64,000 nt of DNA from Crocinitomicaceae bacterium (GCA_002713215.1 PAVO01000006.1:36564-100563); one strand, 5' to 3'. Shown: positions 47,493-56,030, numbered from the stretch's first letter. The notes: generated by a model not told the origin, from the letters alone. Program-made: numbers and translations.

Positions 47493-49085
47493 ATGAGTAA
47501 ATTAAAAAGGGCTATACTCGACTTCATTTCAGGTCTTAAACCAGTGAAAATGGTTATTACGGGAGTTGCTTTTTCTTTATTCTTGGTTAGTTTTTCCATC
47601 GTTTTAAGAGCACAATCTCAGATTTACCCCATACAGTGGGACCTAAACGTTCAAAAGAACAAGCAGCTTTCCAGTTCGGATCAGATCTACCATTCCATTA
47701 GCAAGGCTTTTCTTAACTCTCAATTCGATTCAATTGAAATAGATACAAGTGGATGGCAGCGTCGAAAGCACAAGGGGTTAATTATGCGAAAAGTCAGGAA
47801 TGAGAACCTGATTGTTATCGATACGCATGATTTTTACCTGACCATTGATCCTATTTTTAATTTTCAATTTGGTAGGGATATGGAAGATACCTCGGCCAAA
47901 AACCTAACAACGAATACACGTGGAATTTTGGTGAACGGAGCCATAGGAGATAAACTCTCATTCTATACTTCCTTTTATGAAAACCAAGCGTTTTTTCCTA
48001 CTTATTTAAGTGACCATATAAACGAGACCGGGGTAGTTCCCGGACAGGGCCGGGTCAAGGGGTTTAAAGAAACCGGTTTTGATTATGCAATGGCTAGTGG
48101 TGCAGTAAGTTATTCACCCTGGAAGTGGATGAATGTGCAATTTGGTCATGGAAAAAACTTTATAGGCGATGGGTACAGAAGTCTCCTTTTGTCTGACAAT
48201 ACGTTCAACTACCCTTACCTAAAAGGAACATTTGGCTTTTTTCAAAACAAACTACAATATCAGGTTATGTATGCTTCTTTGATCAATTTAAAACGTTTAC
48301 CTGCTACCACATCTACTGAAGCTCAGTTTATACGTCAGGCCGGAACTTTTCATACATTGAGTTATGCACCTTCTAATAAGCTTGAGCTTTCTTTATTTGA
48401 AGGGGTTGTGTATCAGAATTGGGACAGTACCGGAACTCAGCCACTTCCCTGGAATTTTTATGTGCCGGTTATTTACTTAAATTCTGTGGTTGAAGGAATG
48501 AGCAGTGCACATGCAAAACCTGTCCTTGGGGTTAACCTTCGTATAAACCCCTTTAAAAAATACATGGTATACGGACAGTTTGCTATGGATAACTACGAGG
48601 TGTCTAATACCGGTTTTCAGTTTGGCATTGCATCCTATGATGCGCTGACATTAAAAAACCTGACACTTCAATTCGAATGGAACAACGTTTCCAGGAATAT
48701 GTACAGGCATGCCAACGAGCAGAATAATTACATGCATTATGGTGGTTATTTGGCCCATCCTACAGGCAACGATTTGAATGAACTAATTGGAATTGTGCAT
48801 TATACGTTCCACGATTTTTTTGTCTCCGCTAAATGGGTCTACTCAGACAGACAAACCCCGATAAATGTTGACGTTGGAAATGGAAGTACTCTTCAGTACA
48901 GAAGGAGCGAAAAAGTTACTTATCAGGATTATTCAATCGGTTACCTTTTGAACCATCGTACCAATATGAAATTAAAACTAGGATATTCCGGTAGGGAGTT
49001 AAAAGCCTTTAATGCATCAGAAAGAACGTCATGGTTCTATTTTTCCTTCATAACTGATCTCAGCAACGTCTATTATGATTTTTGA
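47493..49085 (+). CDS. Wzi-like capsule assembly outer membrane protein (copy 1)
   Basis: 530 residues. A 40-residue N-terminus has a hydrophobic signal (VKMVITGVAFSLFLVSFSIVLRAQ). The rest is rich in aromatic beta-strands. The segment VQFGHGKNFIGDGYRSLLLSDNTFNYP (about 219-245) is the hallmark I associate with Wzi family proteins of Bacteroidota. Wzi in Escherichia coli is an outer membrane barrel that binds capsule polysaccharide. A paralogue lies at 50166, with a sugar-1-phosphate transferase between. The call rests on the motif and context; a search would settle it. Confidence 0.75.
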   Translation: MSKLKRAILDFISGLKPVKMVITGVAFSLFLVSFSIVLRAQSQIYPIQWDLNVQKNKQLSSSDQIYHSISKAFLNSQFDSIEIDTSGWQRRKHKGLIMRKVRNENLIVIDTHDFYLTIDPIFNFQFGRDMEDTSAKNLTTNTRGILVNGAIGDKLSFYTSFYENQAFFPTYLSDHINETGVVPGQGRVKGFKETGFDYAMASGAVSYSPWKWMNVQFGHGKNFIGDGYRSLLLSDNTFNYPYLKGTFGFFQNKLQYQVMYASLINLKRLPATTSTEAQFIRQAGTFHTLSYAPSNKLELSLFEGVVYQNWDSTGTQPLPWNFYVPVIYLNSVVEGMSSAHAKPVLGVNLRINPFKKYMVYGQFAMDNYEVSNTGFQFGIASYDALTLKNLTLQFEWNNVSRNMYRHANEQNNYMHYGGYLAHPTGNDLNELIGIVHYTFHDFFVSAKWVYSDRQTPINVDVGNGSTLQYRRSEKVTYQDYSIGYLLNHRTNMKLKLGYSGRELKAFNASERTSWFYFSFITDLSNVYYDF

Positions 49086-49093
49086 TACATTTG
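49086..49093 (+). promoter_or_regulatory. Possible -7 box (TACATTTG) ahead of the MraY/WecA-type gene
   Basis: TACATTTG begins directly after the stop codon of the first Wzi-like gene and 22 bases before the GTG start of the next gene. It fits the -7 consensus, but no -33 element is evident and the gene may equally be read from upstream. Confidence 0.3.
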
Positions 49094-49114
49094 ATATCCG
49101 CCTAAATAAACTAA

Positions 49115-50164
49115 GTGTTTGAGATTGCCTTAGCTATATTAACCTCGTTTATAATTGTTTTAATTGGAACACCATCCTTGATTAAGATTGCCTATATGCG
49201 CAATTTGGTTGATGCTCCTGACAGGACAAGAAAACTGCATAAAAGAAAGATTCCGACTATAGGCGGGGTGTTGATTTTTGTAGCTACACTAATGTCTTAT
49301 CTGCTTTGGTATCCTTTTACAGAACATGCGGACTTTGGATACATAGCAGCCTCTATGCTAATCCTGTTCTCCATTGGGTTGAAGGATGACATCATTGGAA
49401 CGGCACCTATGAAAAAACTAGTGGGACACTTATTGGTTGCCTTTATTCTGGTAATAATGGCCGATATTCGGATTACCAGTATGCATGGATTGTTTGGTGT
49501 GTATGAAATTCCTTTTTGGGCAAGTATTACCCTATCGGTTTTCACTTTTACCGTTATAGTCAATGCATTTAACCTCATCGATGGAATTGATGGGCTTGCA
49601 GCAGGAATAGCTGCGATTGCCTGTGTCGCTTATGGTATTTGGTTTTACATAGCCGGATCCAATGAAGATGCAGTTCTTGCCTTTGGCATGTCCGGTGCGT
49701 TAATTGGATTTTTGGTTTTTAATTTTGAACCAGCCAAAATATTTATGGGAGATTCCGGTTCGTTAACCATTGGGTTGGTGGTCTCAGTGCTTGCTGTTAA
49801 ACTAATAGAGTATGATACAACCGATCTCCCCACTGAATTATTACTAATCTCCAAACCAATATTTGCAATGGCAGCTATAGTATACCCAATGCTGGATACA
49901 CTACGAATTTTTGTCATTAGAATCTTCAGTGGCAAAAGCCCTTTTTCGGCCGATCGAAATCACATTCACCACAAATTGCTCGATATTGGTCTAAACCATA
50001 GAACTTCTGTGGTAATGGTTTACACTTTTACCATATTGGTTATTTCTCAATCGGCATTAATTGTCATGGAGGCCAATAAGAAGTTAATTGTCATTACCAT
50101 TTTTGTAATAATACTTTCTGCTATTCCACCAATATTGGCAAAACGGAAATTAAAAAAACTGTAG
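49115..50164 (+). CDS. MraY/WecA-type glycosyl-1-phosphate transferase
   Basis: 349 residues from a GTG start, about eleven transmembrane helices. Family motifs: DAPDRTRKLHKRKIPTIGGV (about 28-47), NAFNLIDGIDGLAAG (about 150-164), the active-site FMGDSGSLTIG (about 210-220) and the loop HIHHKLLDIGLNHR typical of WecA/TagO. It transfers a sugar phosphate from a UDP-sugar to undecaprenyl phosphate to start O-antigen, capsule or teichoic-like polymers. The flanking Wzi-like genes and the gmd-fcl pair suggest surface polysaccharide rather than peptidoglycan. The next gene starts 1 base after its stop. Confidence 0.92.
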   Translation: MFEIALAILTSFIIVLIGTPSLIKIAYMRNLVDAPDRTRKLHKRKIPTIGGVLIFVATLMSYLLWYPFTEHADFGYIAASMLILFSIGLKDDIIGTAPMKKLVGHLLVAFILVIMADIRITSMHGLFGVYEIPFWASITLSVFTFTVIVNAFNLIDGIDGLAAGIAAIACVAYGIWFYIAGSNEDAVLAFGMSGALIGFLVFNFEPAKIFMGDSGSLTIGLVVSVLAVKLIEYDTTDLPTELLLISKPIFAMAAIVYPMLDTLRIFVIRIFSGKSPFSADRNHIHHKLLDIGLNHRTSVVMVYTFTILVISQSALIVMEANKKLIVITIFVIILSAIPPILAKRKLKKL

Positions 50165-50165
50165 G

Positions 50166-51782
50166 GTGCTATCGCTCTTTTATAGATGTTTGTTGGGTGT
50201 TGGTTTTTACTTCATGGCCAACATATGCTATTCCCAAAGCAAACAGGTTTTACAAAATATTGACTTTGAGTATCGCTATCAGGCTGCACTTTCCGTTAAA
50301 AATGTCAAGGCGCATGATGCTGTTCGGCCCTATTTGTATTCCGATTTTAAGCAAACTGGATGGGTAGCAGATTCGGTTCTCTATTATGCACCTGGATTTC
50401 CAATGAACAAATTCGAGAAGGATAAGGAAAAACCAAATGGAAGACTCGGATTTTTTCCATTGGTGAATGTTGGAGGCGGATTTGAATCTGGAGATAGTTC
50501 CAGGTCATATTCGGATTTAGGAATTGGATTAAGCGCATTGTTTCAATGGAAGAATACGATCTCGGCTAGAATTAATTTCTCGGGTCACAGAGATAATTAT
50601 GCCAGTTACCTCGAGCGGCAGGTAATGATCAAAGGAAGAACCCCTGATGGTCACGTTTGGCATACTTATAATAATGGTTATAACTACACGAACCTCAATG
50701 GATATTTATCATGGAATGCAGGCAAATATTTTAACCTTCAGTTAGGAAGAGGTAAAAATTTCATTGGTAGCGGTTACCGATCTTTACTACTTTCAGACAA
50801 TGCGGGCAACTATAATTACGGAAGAATAATGGCCAGTATTTGGAGAATAAAATACGTGGTAATCTATGCCCATCAAAAGGACATAAACAATACAGATAGC
50901 CGCCAGGCCGGGCAATGGAAAAACAAGTACAGCACAACCCATTATTTGAGCTGGAATTTGGCTAAATGGCTTAATGTCGGAATATTTGAATCCGTAGTAT
51001 GGAAAGCAAAAGATACCTTACTCAATCGAGGTTACGACGTTAACTACCTGAATCCCATTATCTTTTTTAGGCCGGTGGAGTATTCTACCGGAAGTTCAGA
51101 CAATTCTCTCTTAGGACTAAACTTATCCATTAAACCGGTCAATGGATTCCAGATTTATAGCCAGTTTATATTGGATGAATTTCTTCTGGATGAGTTCATG
51201 AAGGATGTAAAAGAAACCCTAAAGCCCGGAAGTCAGCCCGAATACGGTTGGTGGGCCAATAAATATGGCGGTCAGTTTGGATTTAAGGTTTACAATCTTT
51301 TTGGCGCAAAAGGATTAGGTATTCAATCGGAGTATAATTTTTCCAGACCTTTTACCTACTCGCATGGTGACCCTTTGCAAAATTATGGACATCAGAACTC
51401 TTCGTTAGCTCATCCTCTTGGTGCCAATTTTAACGAAGTTATTGGCTTTGTTAACTACGAGCGAAAGAATTGGTTTTTTCAGCTGCATCTTTCCTGGTAC
51501 AATCAGGGTTTAAGCACCGATTCGGTAAACTATGGTGAAGATATCTACCGATCGTACAATACCAGACAAAATGAATATGGACACGTTACCGGTCAGGGAG
51601 TTCAAAACGATGTTATACACGCAGGCGGGCGACTTTCTTATTTGATTTATCCCGAAAATAATTTGAGAGTTTATACCGGTTTAAGGAACCGATGGCAAAA
51701 CTTAGCCAACCAAAAATCAAGTACATTATTCTTCGAGTTTGGGATATCAACCTCTCTCTTCAATCGATATGTGGATATTTAG
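50166..51782 (+). CDS. Wzi-like capsule assembly outer membrane protein (copy 2)
   Basis: 538 residues from a GTG that follows the previous stop by one base. The signal peptide is FYRCLLGVGFYFMANICYSQ. The diagnostic segment LQLGRGKNFIGSGYRSLLLSDNAGNY (about 196-221) aligns with copy 1. The C-terminal region ends in SSTLFFEFGISTSLFNRY strands typical of an outer membrane barrel. Two Wzi-like proteins around one initiating transferase imply either two export partners or one divergent copy with another ligand. The 3' end is about 68 bases before ctaB. Confidence 0.75.
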   Translation: MLSLFYRCLLGVGFYFMANICYSQSKQVLQNIDFEYRYQAALSVKNVKAHDAVRPYLYSDFKQTGWVADSVLYYAPGFPMNKFEKDKEKPNGRLGFFPLVNVGGGFESGDSSRSYSDLGIGLSALFQWKNTISARINFSGHRDNYASYLERQVMIKGRTPDGHVWHTYNNGYNYTNLNGYLSWNAGKYFNLQLGRGKNFIGSGYRSLLLSDNAGNYNYGRIMASIWRIKYVVIYAHQKDINNTDSRQAGQWKNKYSTTHYLSWNLAKWLNVGIFESVVWKAKDTLLNRGYDVNYLNPIIFFRPVEYSTGSSDNSLLGLNLSIKPVNGFQIYSQFILDEFLLDEFMKDVKETLKPGSQPEYGWWANKYGGQFGFKVYNLFGAKGLGIQSEYNFSRPFTYSHGDPLQNYGHQNSSLAHPLGANFNEVIGFVNYERKNWFFQLHLSWYNQGLSTDSVNYGEDIYRSYNTRQNEYGHVTGQGVQNDVIHAGGRLSYLIYPENNLRVYTGLRNRWQNLANQKSSTLFFEFGISTSLFNRYVDI

Positions 51783-51850
51783 AATCTTTCTTAATAACAT
51801 GCCATTTCACATTTCTAAACATTTTTATTTTTGCTGCTCAAAATTCACGG

Positions 51851-52741
51851 TTGAATTCTAATTTCACAATAACTCAGGAGGCTTTATCTCTGGCGAGATT
51901 TAAAGTAAAGGACATTGCCATTCTTACTAAAATGAGGCTAGCTTCCCTCGTGGTTCTATCTGCATGTTTAGGTTATTTGTTGGCGGCACAATCCATTGTA
52001 TGGATCGATGTTTTTTATCTGGTTGTTGGAGGGTTCCTAGTAACAGGTTCATCCAATGGTTTTAATCAAATTATTGAACGCGATGTAGACAAACTCATGG
52101 ACAGGACAAAAAACCGTCCCATACCCGCTGGTCGAATGTCCATTAAGGAAGCCTTTTGGATAAGTACCTTGTTTGGCGTTCTGGGTATTGCCCTTCTTTG
52201 GTTTGGACTAAACCCGCTGAGCGGGATTCTTGGAGCATTGGCACTTTTTGTATATGTATTTATTTACACTCCATTAAAAAAACATGGACCCATTGCAGTT
52301 TTGGCTGGTGCTTTTCCTGGCGCTGTTCCTCCAATGTTGGGTTATGTTGCTGAATCAGGTTCATTCGGGTTAGTTGCAGGAATTCTGTTTGCCGTTCAAT
52401 TTGCCTGGCAGTTTCCACATTTTTGGAGCATTGCCTGGAAAGTAAATAATGATTACAACAAAGCAAATTATTACCTTTTGCCTACAGGTTTAAAGGATAA
52501 GACCAGTTCACTGATAATTGTTCTTTCCAGTTTGTTACTCATTCCGGTTTCACTCATTCCGTTTTATTTGGGCATTGGTGGAATTGGATCAGGTACGGTT
52601 GTATTAATTTCCGGAATCGCAGTGCTATATTATTCAGTGGTGCTTCATTTGAGTCACGGTGAAAAATCAGCATCTAAACTTATGTTTTCTACCTTCTTCT
52701 ATTTGCCAATTGTTCAACTCGCATACCTAATATCAATATAG
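51851..52741 (+). CDS. ctaB: Protohaem IX farnesyltransferase (haem O synthase)
   Basis: 296 residues if translation begins at the TTG at 51851. The frame is open further upstream into the Wzi-like gene, but homology starts near ARFKVKDIAILTKMRLASLVV. A CTG at 51890 preceded 8 bases earlier by a perfect AGGAGG would give 283 residues starting ARFKVK, an attractive alternative. The first Asp-rich prenyl motif NGFNQIIERDVDKLMDRTKNRP and the YTPLKKHGPIAVLAGAFPGAVPP loop identify the UbiA-type enzyme that farnesylates haem b for the A-type oxidase. First of seven oxidase biogenesis genes. Confidence 0.94.
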   Translation: MNSNFTITQEALSLARFKVKDIAILTKMRLASLVVLSACLGYLLAAQSIVWIDVFYLVVGGFLVTGSSNGFNQIIERDVDKLMDRTKNRPIPAGRMSIKEAFWISTLFGVLGIALLWFGLNPLSGILGALALFVYVFIYTPLKKHGPIAVLAGAFPGAVPPMLGYVAESGSFGLVAGILFAVQFAWQFPHFWSIAWKVNNDYNKANYYLLPTGLKDKTSSLIIVLSSLLLIPVSLIPFYLGIGGIGSGTVVLISGIAVLYYSVVLHLSHGEKSASKLMFSTFFYLPIVQLAYLISI

Positions 52742-52744
52742 AGG

Positions 52745-53332
52745 ATGAGTGCAGTTACATTTAGCGATAAAGAGAAGCACGAGATAAGGCTAAAAACTTC
52801 CAAAAACTTACTGTGGGTGGCTATTGCTACCATGGTAATGCTGTTTATAGGTTTTACCAGTGCATACATTGTGCGACAAGAAGAAGGGCAGTGGCTTGTT
52901 TTTGAGCTACCCAATATCTTATTTATAAGTACCCTTGTTATTATGTTGAGCAGCGTAAGTATGGTTTGGGCCACCCGATCTGCGAAAAAAGACAACAATC
53001 AGGGAGTTAAAATTGGCCTGCTCATAACCTTGGTTTTAGGGTTGGTATTCGTTGTATGCCAATATCAGGCATGGGTTGAAGTACATGATTTAGGAATTGT
53101 ATGGGCTGGTAAAGAAAGCAATGCAGCCGGTTCATATTTGTATTTAATAACAGGCCTTCATTTGGCTCATCTTTTTGCAGGAATTCTCAGTTTGATTTAT
53201 ACATTTGCTCGATCACTGCGTGGAGCATATTCAAGTTCCAATTCGTTGGGGCTGGAGTTAACCGCGTTGTATTGGCATTTTTTAGATGTGCTCTGGGTGT
53301 ATCTATTTTTGTTCTTATACTATATAAGGTAA
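52745..53332 (+). CDS. Cytochrome c oxidase subunit III family protein (first copy)
   Basis: 195 residues with five hydrophobic segments. Features of the shorter subunit III form are visible: AIATMVMLFIGFTSAYIVRQE near 28-48, YLYLITGLHLAHLFAGILSL (about 131-150), and the C-terminal LTALYWHFLDVLWVYLFLFLYY. Subunit III stabilises the oxidase core and oxygen access. It is followed 15 bases later by a second, longer subunit III. The pair is normal in Flavobacteriia. It begins 3 bases after the ctaB stop. Confidence 0.9.
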   Translation: MSAVTFSDKEKHEIRLKTSKNLLWVAIATMVMLFIGFTSAYIVRQEEGQWLVFELPNILFISTLVIMLSSVSMVWATRSAKKDNNQGVKIGLLITLVLGLVFVVCQYQAWVEVHDLGIVWAGKESNAAGSYLYLITGLHLAHLFAGILSLIYTFARSLRGAYSSSNSLGLELTALYWHFLDVLWVYLFLFLYYIR

Positions 53333-53347
53333 TATTAGCTTAATAAA

Positions 53348-54073
53348 ATGGCAGGAGAAGTAACTAAAATAATTGATCAGAAAACCCTATGGGGTGGAGG
53401 AAGGTCACCTTTTAGCGTAAGTTATGGCAAGATGATGATGTGGTTTTTCCTCATCTCAGATGCATTAACATTTGGTGGGTTGTTGGCCTCACTTGGTTTT
53501 ATGAAACACAAGTATGTTGATGTATGGCCAGTTAGTGAGCAAATATTTACTCACTTCCCATTTACGCATGCTCATTTGCCATTGCTTTACGTAGCATTCA
53601 TGACCTTTATTCTTATCGTAAGTTCTGTCACTATGGTTTTGGCGGTGGAAGCGGGCCATAGAAAGGACAGGAAGAATGTTACTTTTTGGTTGTTTTTGAC
53701 CGTTATTGGTGGGGCTATTTTCTTAGGTTCTCAGGCTTGGGAATGGTCAACATTTATTGCGGGTCCTGATGGAATGATCTCTACCTGGGCTGATAATGCA
53801 ACGCTTACTCAGAATTTTTATGGCAGGGGTTTTACAGCTGATAACCCAATTCTTGCACCCGTACAATATTCACAGTTTTTCTTTTTCGTTACCGGATTTC
53901 ATGGTACACACGTTTTAAGTGGGGTTGTCATTAATCTGATTATCCTAATTGGAGTAATGCAGGGGAAATACGAGAAAGTAGGACATTACGAGATGGTTGA
54001 AAAGGTAGGCCTTTACTGGCACTTTATTGACCTGGTATGGGTATTTGTATTTACCTTTTACTATTTGGTATAA
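53348..54073 (+). CDS. Cytochrome c oxidase subunit III (second copy)
   Basis: 241 residues, seven hydrophobic segments. Key segments: MMMWFFLISDALTFGGLLAS (about 29-48), FFFVTGFHGTHVLSGVVINL (about 176-195) and the C-terminal VEKVGLYWHFIDLVWVFVFTFYYL. The His and Glu positions in GFHGTHV and YWHFID follow the classical subunit III pattern. It completes the oxidase with CoxB and CoxA encoded at 14296-17232. The next gene, subunit IV, starts 21 bases later. Confidence 0.93.
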   Translation: MAGEVTKIIDQKTLWGGGRSPFSVSYGKMMMWFFLISDALTFGGLLASLGFMKHKYVDVWPVSEQIFTHFPFTHAHLPLLYVAFMTFILIVSSVTMVLAVEAGHRKDRKNVTFWLFLTVIGGAIFLGSQAWEWSTFIAGPDGMISTWADNATLTQNFYGRGFTADNPILAPVQYSQFFFFVTGFHGTHVLSGVVINLIILIGVMQGKYEKVGHYEMVEKVGLYWHFIDLVWVFVFTFYYLV

Positions 54074-54094
54074 CAGTTTAAAAGAACGTATAAC

Positions 54095-54451
54095 ATGAAA
54101 CGTGACGATATTATAGAATACTCTTTAGGAGCTGAGCACAGTGAAGAAGCAGGAAAAGCGATTCGAAAAAAGATTTGGTTTGTAACCGCCATACTTTCTG
54201 TTGTTACCGTATTGGAAGTTCTGCTTGGCGTTTACTGGACAAGCATGGGCCTGGAATGGTGGGTGGTGAAATTTGCCTTCATTGGCCTTACGGTATTAAA
54301 GGCAGGTTATATTGTTATGGTATTCATGCATTTGGGCGATGAACGAAAGATGTTCAAGTATTTTATTTTACTACCCTATGCTGTGTTTATTCTCTACTTG
54401 CTTTATTTGTTATTTACAGAAGCTGTTTTTCTAAGCGAAGTATTAACGTAG
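54095..54451 (+). CDS. Cytochrome c oxidase subunit IV family protein
   Basis: 118 residues with three transmembrane helices (about 29-50, 57-80 and 90-112). The motif FIGLTVLKAGYIVMVFMHLGDERKMFKYFILLPY is typical of the prokaryotic subunit IV (COX4_pro) family. It is a small structural subunit of the A-type oxidase. The position between subunit III and the SCO-like gene agrees. Confidence 0.9.
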   Translation: MKRDDIIEYSLGAEHSEEAGKAIRKKIWFVTAILSVVTVLEVLLGVYWTSMGLEWWVVKFAFIGLTVLKAGYIVMVFMHLGDERKMFKYFILLPYAVFILYLLYLLFTEAVFLSEVLT

Positions 54452-54457
54452 CAATTC

Positions 54458-55129
54458 ATGAACATAAGGTTTAAGAGGAAAAAAGCAATGCTATTTTTAG
54501 TGTTGCTTTTTCCATCTATTATATATGTAATTCTATCCAGTGGAAAGCATAGCTTTTTACATCGCCCTGTATTTGGTCCTAAAACTGTAAACGAAGCGGG
54601 AGATACAAATTACTACACCGTTCCAGCCTTTAGCTTTACCCGATGCAATGGCGAGGAGGTATCCTTAAACGACTTTGAAAACGTAATTACCGTTGTAGGT
54701 TTTTATGATCCTTTCGATTCATTAGTTACCAGTCGCATGAGCAATCAAATGATGACCTTGCATGAAAGATTCCGTGACAATCCGGAATTTGTATTGATTT
54801 CTCTAAGTTCGAGCAATGACTCTAACTCAATTCAGGAAGCTTGTAGAATAGAAAGTGAGTTTCCAATTGTAGAAGGCAAGTGGTTATTGGGTACACTTAA
54901 TCAAGATGTAAAGGAATTTGCAATAAGTCAGCTTTTTCTGGATAAGAGTGATAGCCTTCAATGTGGCTTCAATAACCAACAGATGGTCCTTATTGATAAG
55001 CAGAAAAGAATCCGTTCGTATCGGGATGCTATTCAGTATGTAGAAACAACCGCAATGGCCGACGATATGAAGGTAGTTAAAGCCGAAGAGTTTATCTCAA
55101 AAAAAACGAAGAAGCGTGAAGGAGAATAA
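54458..55129 (+). CDS. SCO1/SenC-like protein lacking the copper-binding cysteines
   Basis: 223 residues, an N-terminal membrane anchor (about 10-28) and a thioredoxin-like domain. The order of elements matches SCO proteins (VPAFSFTRCNGEEVSLNDFENVITVVGFYDPF, then RDNPEFVLISLSSSND, then QMVLIDKQKRIRSYRD). The CxxxC motif that should follow FF is replaced by YDPFDSLVTSR (about 83-93), and the histidine usually just before the final strand is missing (CGFNNQQMVLID). The protein therefore cannot bind CuA-bound copper the usual way. Cysteines remain at 63, 128 and 168. Its place among oxidase genes suggests a retained, perhaps structural or chaperone role. Its end overlaps the next gene by 14 bases. 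Confidence 0.75.
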   Translation: MNIRFKRKKAMLFLVLLFPSIIYVILSSGKHSFLHRPVFGPKTVNEAGDTNYYTVPAFSFTRCNGEEVSLNDFENVITVVGFYDPFDSLVTSRMSNQMMTLHERFRDNPEFVLISLSSSNDSNSIQEACRIESEFPIVEGKWLLGTLNQDVKEFAISQLFLDKSDSLQCGFNNQQMVLIDKQKRIRSYRDAIQYVETTAMADDMKVVKAEEFISKKTKKREGE

Positions 55130-55637
55130 AAAAGTCGTTTGGGTCATTTATATATTCTCTGCTGTGGTATTCTTGCTGGTTGCTTCATTGCACCGGGTAC
55201 CTAAGCCGGACTTTAGACCTGAATTTACCTATAATCAGCCCCTATTTCATGCAATGCTAAATGGTATGGTTTTCCTACTGTTAATTTTTTCCTTAGCAGC
55301 GATTAAGAAAAAGAATGTATTACTTCATAAAAAACTCAACACCTGGGCCATGATATGCTCTTTGGTTTTTCTATTGAGTTACGTGGTCTATCACTTTTTT
55401 AGCCCTGAAACACAATATGGAGGTAGCTTCAAAGTAGTTTACCTGATTATTCTATTTTCCCACATTGCTCTTGCCGCTTTATCGCTTCCGTTTATTTTAC
55501 TTGCTTATTATCATGGTTATATTGGAAGTGTAAGCAAACATCGCAAACTGGCAAAACGAGTATATCCAGTTTGGCTTTATGTTGCGCTAGCCGGTGTGTT
55601 GGTTTATGTATTTTTGTCTCCCTATTATGCGAGTTAA
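55116..55637 (+). CDS. DUF420 membrane protein (CtaM-like oxidase assembly)
   Basis: 173 residues from a GTG that overlaps the SCO-like gene. Five hydrophobic segments with conserved polar residues are visible: FHAMLNGMVFLLLIFSLAAI, LLHKKLNTWAMICSLVFLLSYVVYH (about 65-92), and VVYLIILFSHIALAALSLPFILLAYYHGY. This is the DUF420 family; some members (CtaM) are needed for aa3/caa3 oxidase maturation. The position at the end of the oxidase cluster agrees. It overlaps the small downstream gene by 11 bases. Confidence 0.87.
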   Translation: MKENKKVVWVIYIFSAVVFLLVASLHRVPKPDFRPEFTYNQPLFHAMLNGMVFLLLIFSLAAIKKKNVLLHKKLNTWAMICSLVFLLSYVVYHFFSPETQYGGSFKVVYLIILFSHIALAALSLPFILLAYYHGYIGSVSKHRKLAKRVYPVWLYVALAGVLVYVFLSPYYAS

Positions 55638-55848
55638 GATTCTATTGGTCATACTGTCAATTATTATCATTCCCGATATTTTGTTTGGGCAGTGCTCTAT
55701 GTGTCGTTTAATGGCAGAATCATCTTACCAAAGCGGTTCAGATATTGGTCGTGGATTGAACGACGGAATTGGGTATATAATGGGAGTTCCCTACATAATC
55801 TTAATTATTGGTGGCTACATTCTTTTTAAGGAAAAGGTATCCAAATAG
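55627..55848 (+). CDS. Small exported cysteine-containing membrane protein, unknown function
   Basis: 73 residues from the ATG at 55627; an earlier alternative at 55594 lies inside the DUF420 gene and is out of place before the signal peptide RVKILLVILSIIIIPDILFGQ. The mature part opens with CSMCRLMAESSYQSGSDIGRGLNDGIGYIMGVPYIILIIGGYILF, that is, a CxxC right after the cleavage site and a C-terminal transmembrane helix. I do not know its function. The tight overlap with the oxidase assembly genes and the CxxC make a role in copper or haem handling possible, but that is inference. Confidence 0.65.
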   Translation: MRVKILLVILSIIIIPDILFGQCSMCRLMAESSYQSGSDIGRGLNDGIGYIMGVPYIILIIGGYILFKEKVSK

Positions 55849-55891
55849 AATAATTAAGAATTTTCTTCCTCAACACATTCAATATAATACA

Positions 55892-55899
55892 TACATTTG
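55892..55899 (+). promoter_or_regulatory. Promoter box (TACATTTG) of the metH riboswitch transcript
   Basis: TACATTTG lies 5 bases upstream of the first riboswitch helix strand (55905). With a start about 7 bases after the box, the transcript would begin almost exactly at the aptamer. Confidence 0.6.
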
Positions 55900-55904
55900 T
55901 CGTG

Positions 55905-56000
55905 CTTATAAAGAAAGGTGGAGGGACGAGCCCTATGAAACCTTGGCAACCTGTCTTAGTGGACAAGGTGCCAATACTTGGTCTGCGAGACGGTTATAAG
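55905..56000 (+). ncRNA. SAM-I (S-box) riboswitch aptamer
   Basis: All hallmarks of the SAM-I class are present. P1 is formed by CTTATAA (55905-55911) and TTATAAG (55994-56000). The core AAAGGTGGAGGGA is followed by GCCCTATGAAACC, then GGCAACC and AAGGTGCCAAT, in the conserved order. The element sits upstream of the split metH, so high SAM should shut the operon off. A small hairpin (AAATCTT/AAGATTT, 56004-56021) and a strong terminator follow. Confidence 0.96.
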
Positions 56001-56030
56001 ATAAAATCTTGATTAAGATTTCTAACTTTT

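Noticed and set aside
47120..47599. 159-residue minus-strand frame spanning the gap before the first Wzi-like gene
   Set aside because: It overlaps two well-supported plus-strand genes for most of its length and has no recognisable domain or signal.
55808..55999. 63-residue plus-strand frame ending in the SAM riboswitch
   Set aside because: Its sequence is just the riboswitch read as codons; the RNA motif explains the bases fully.
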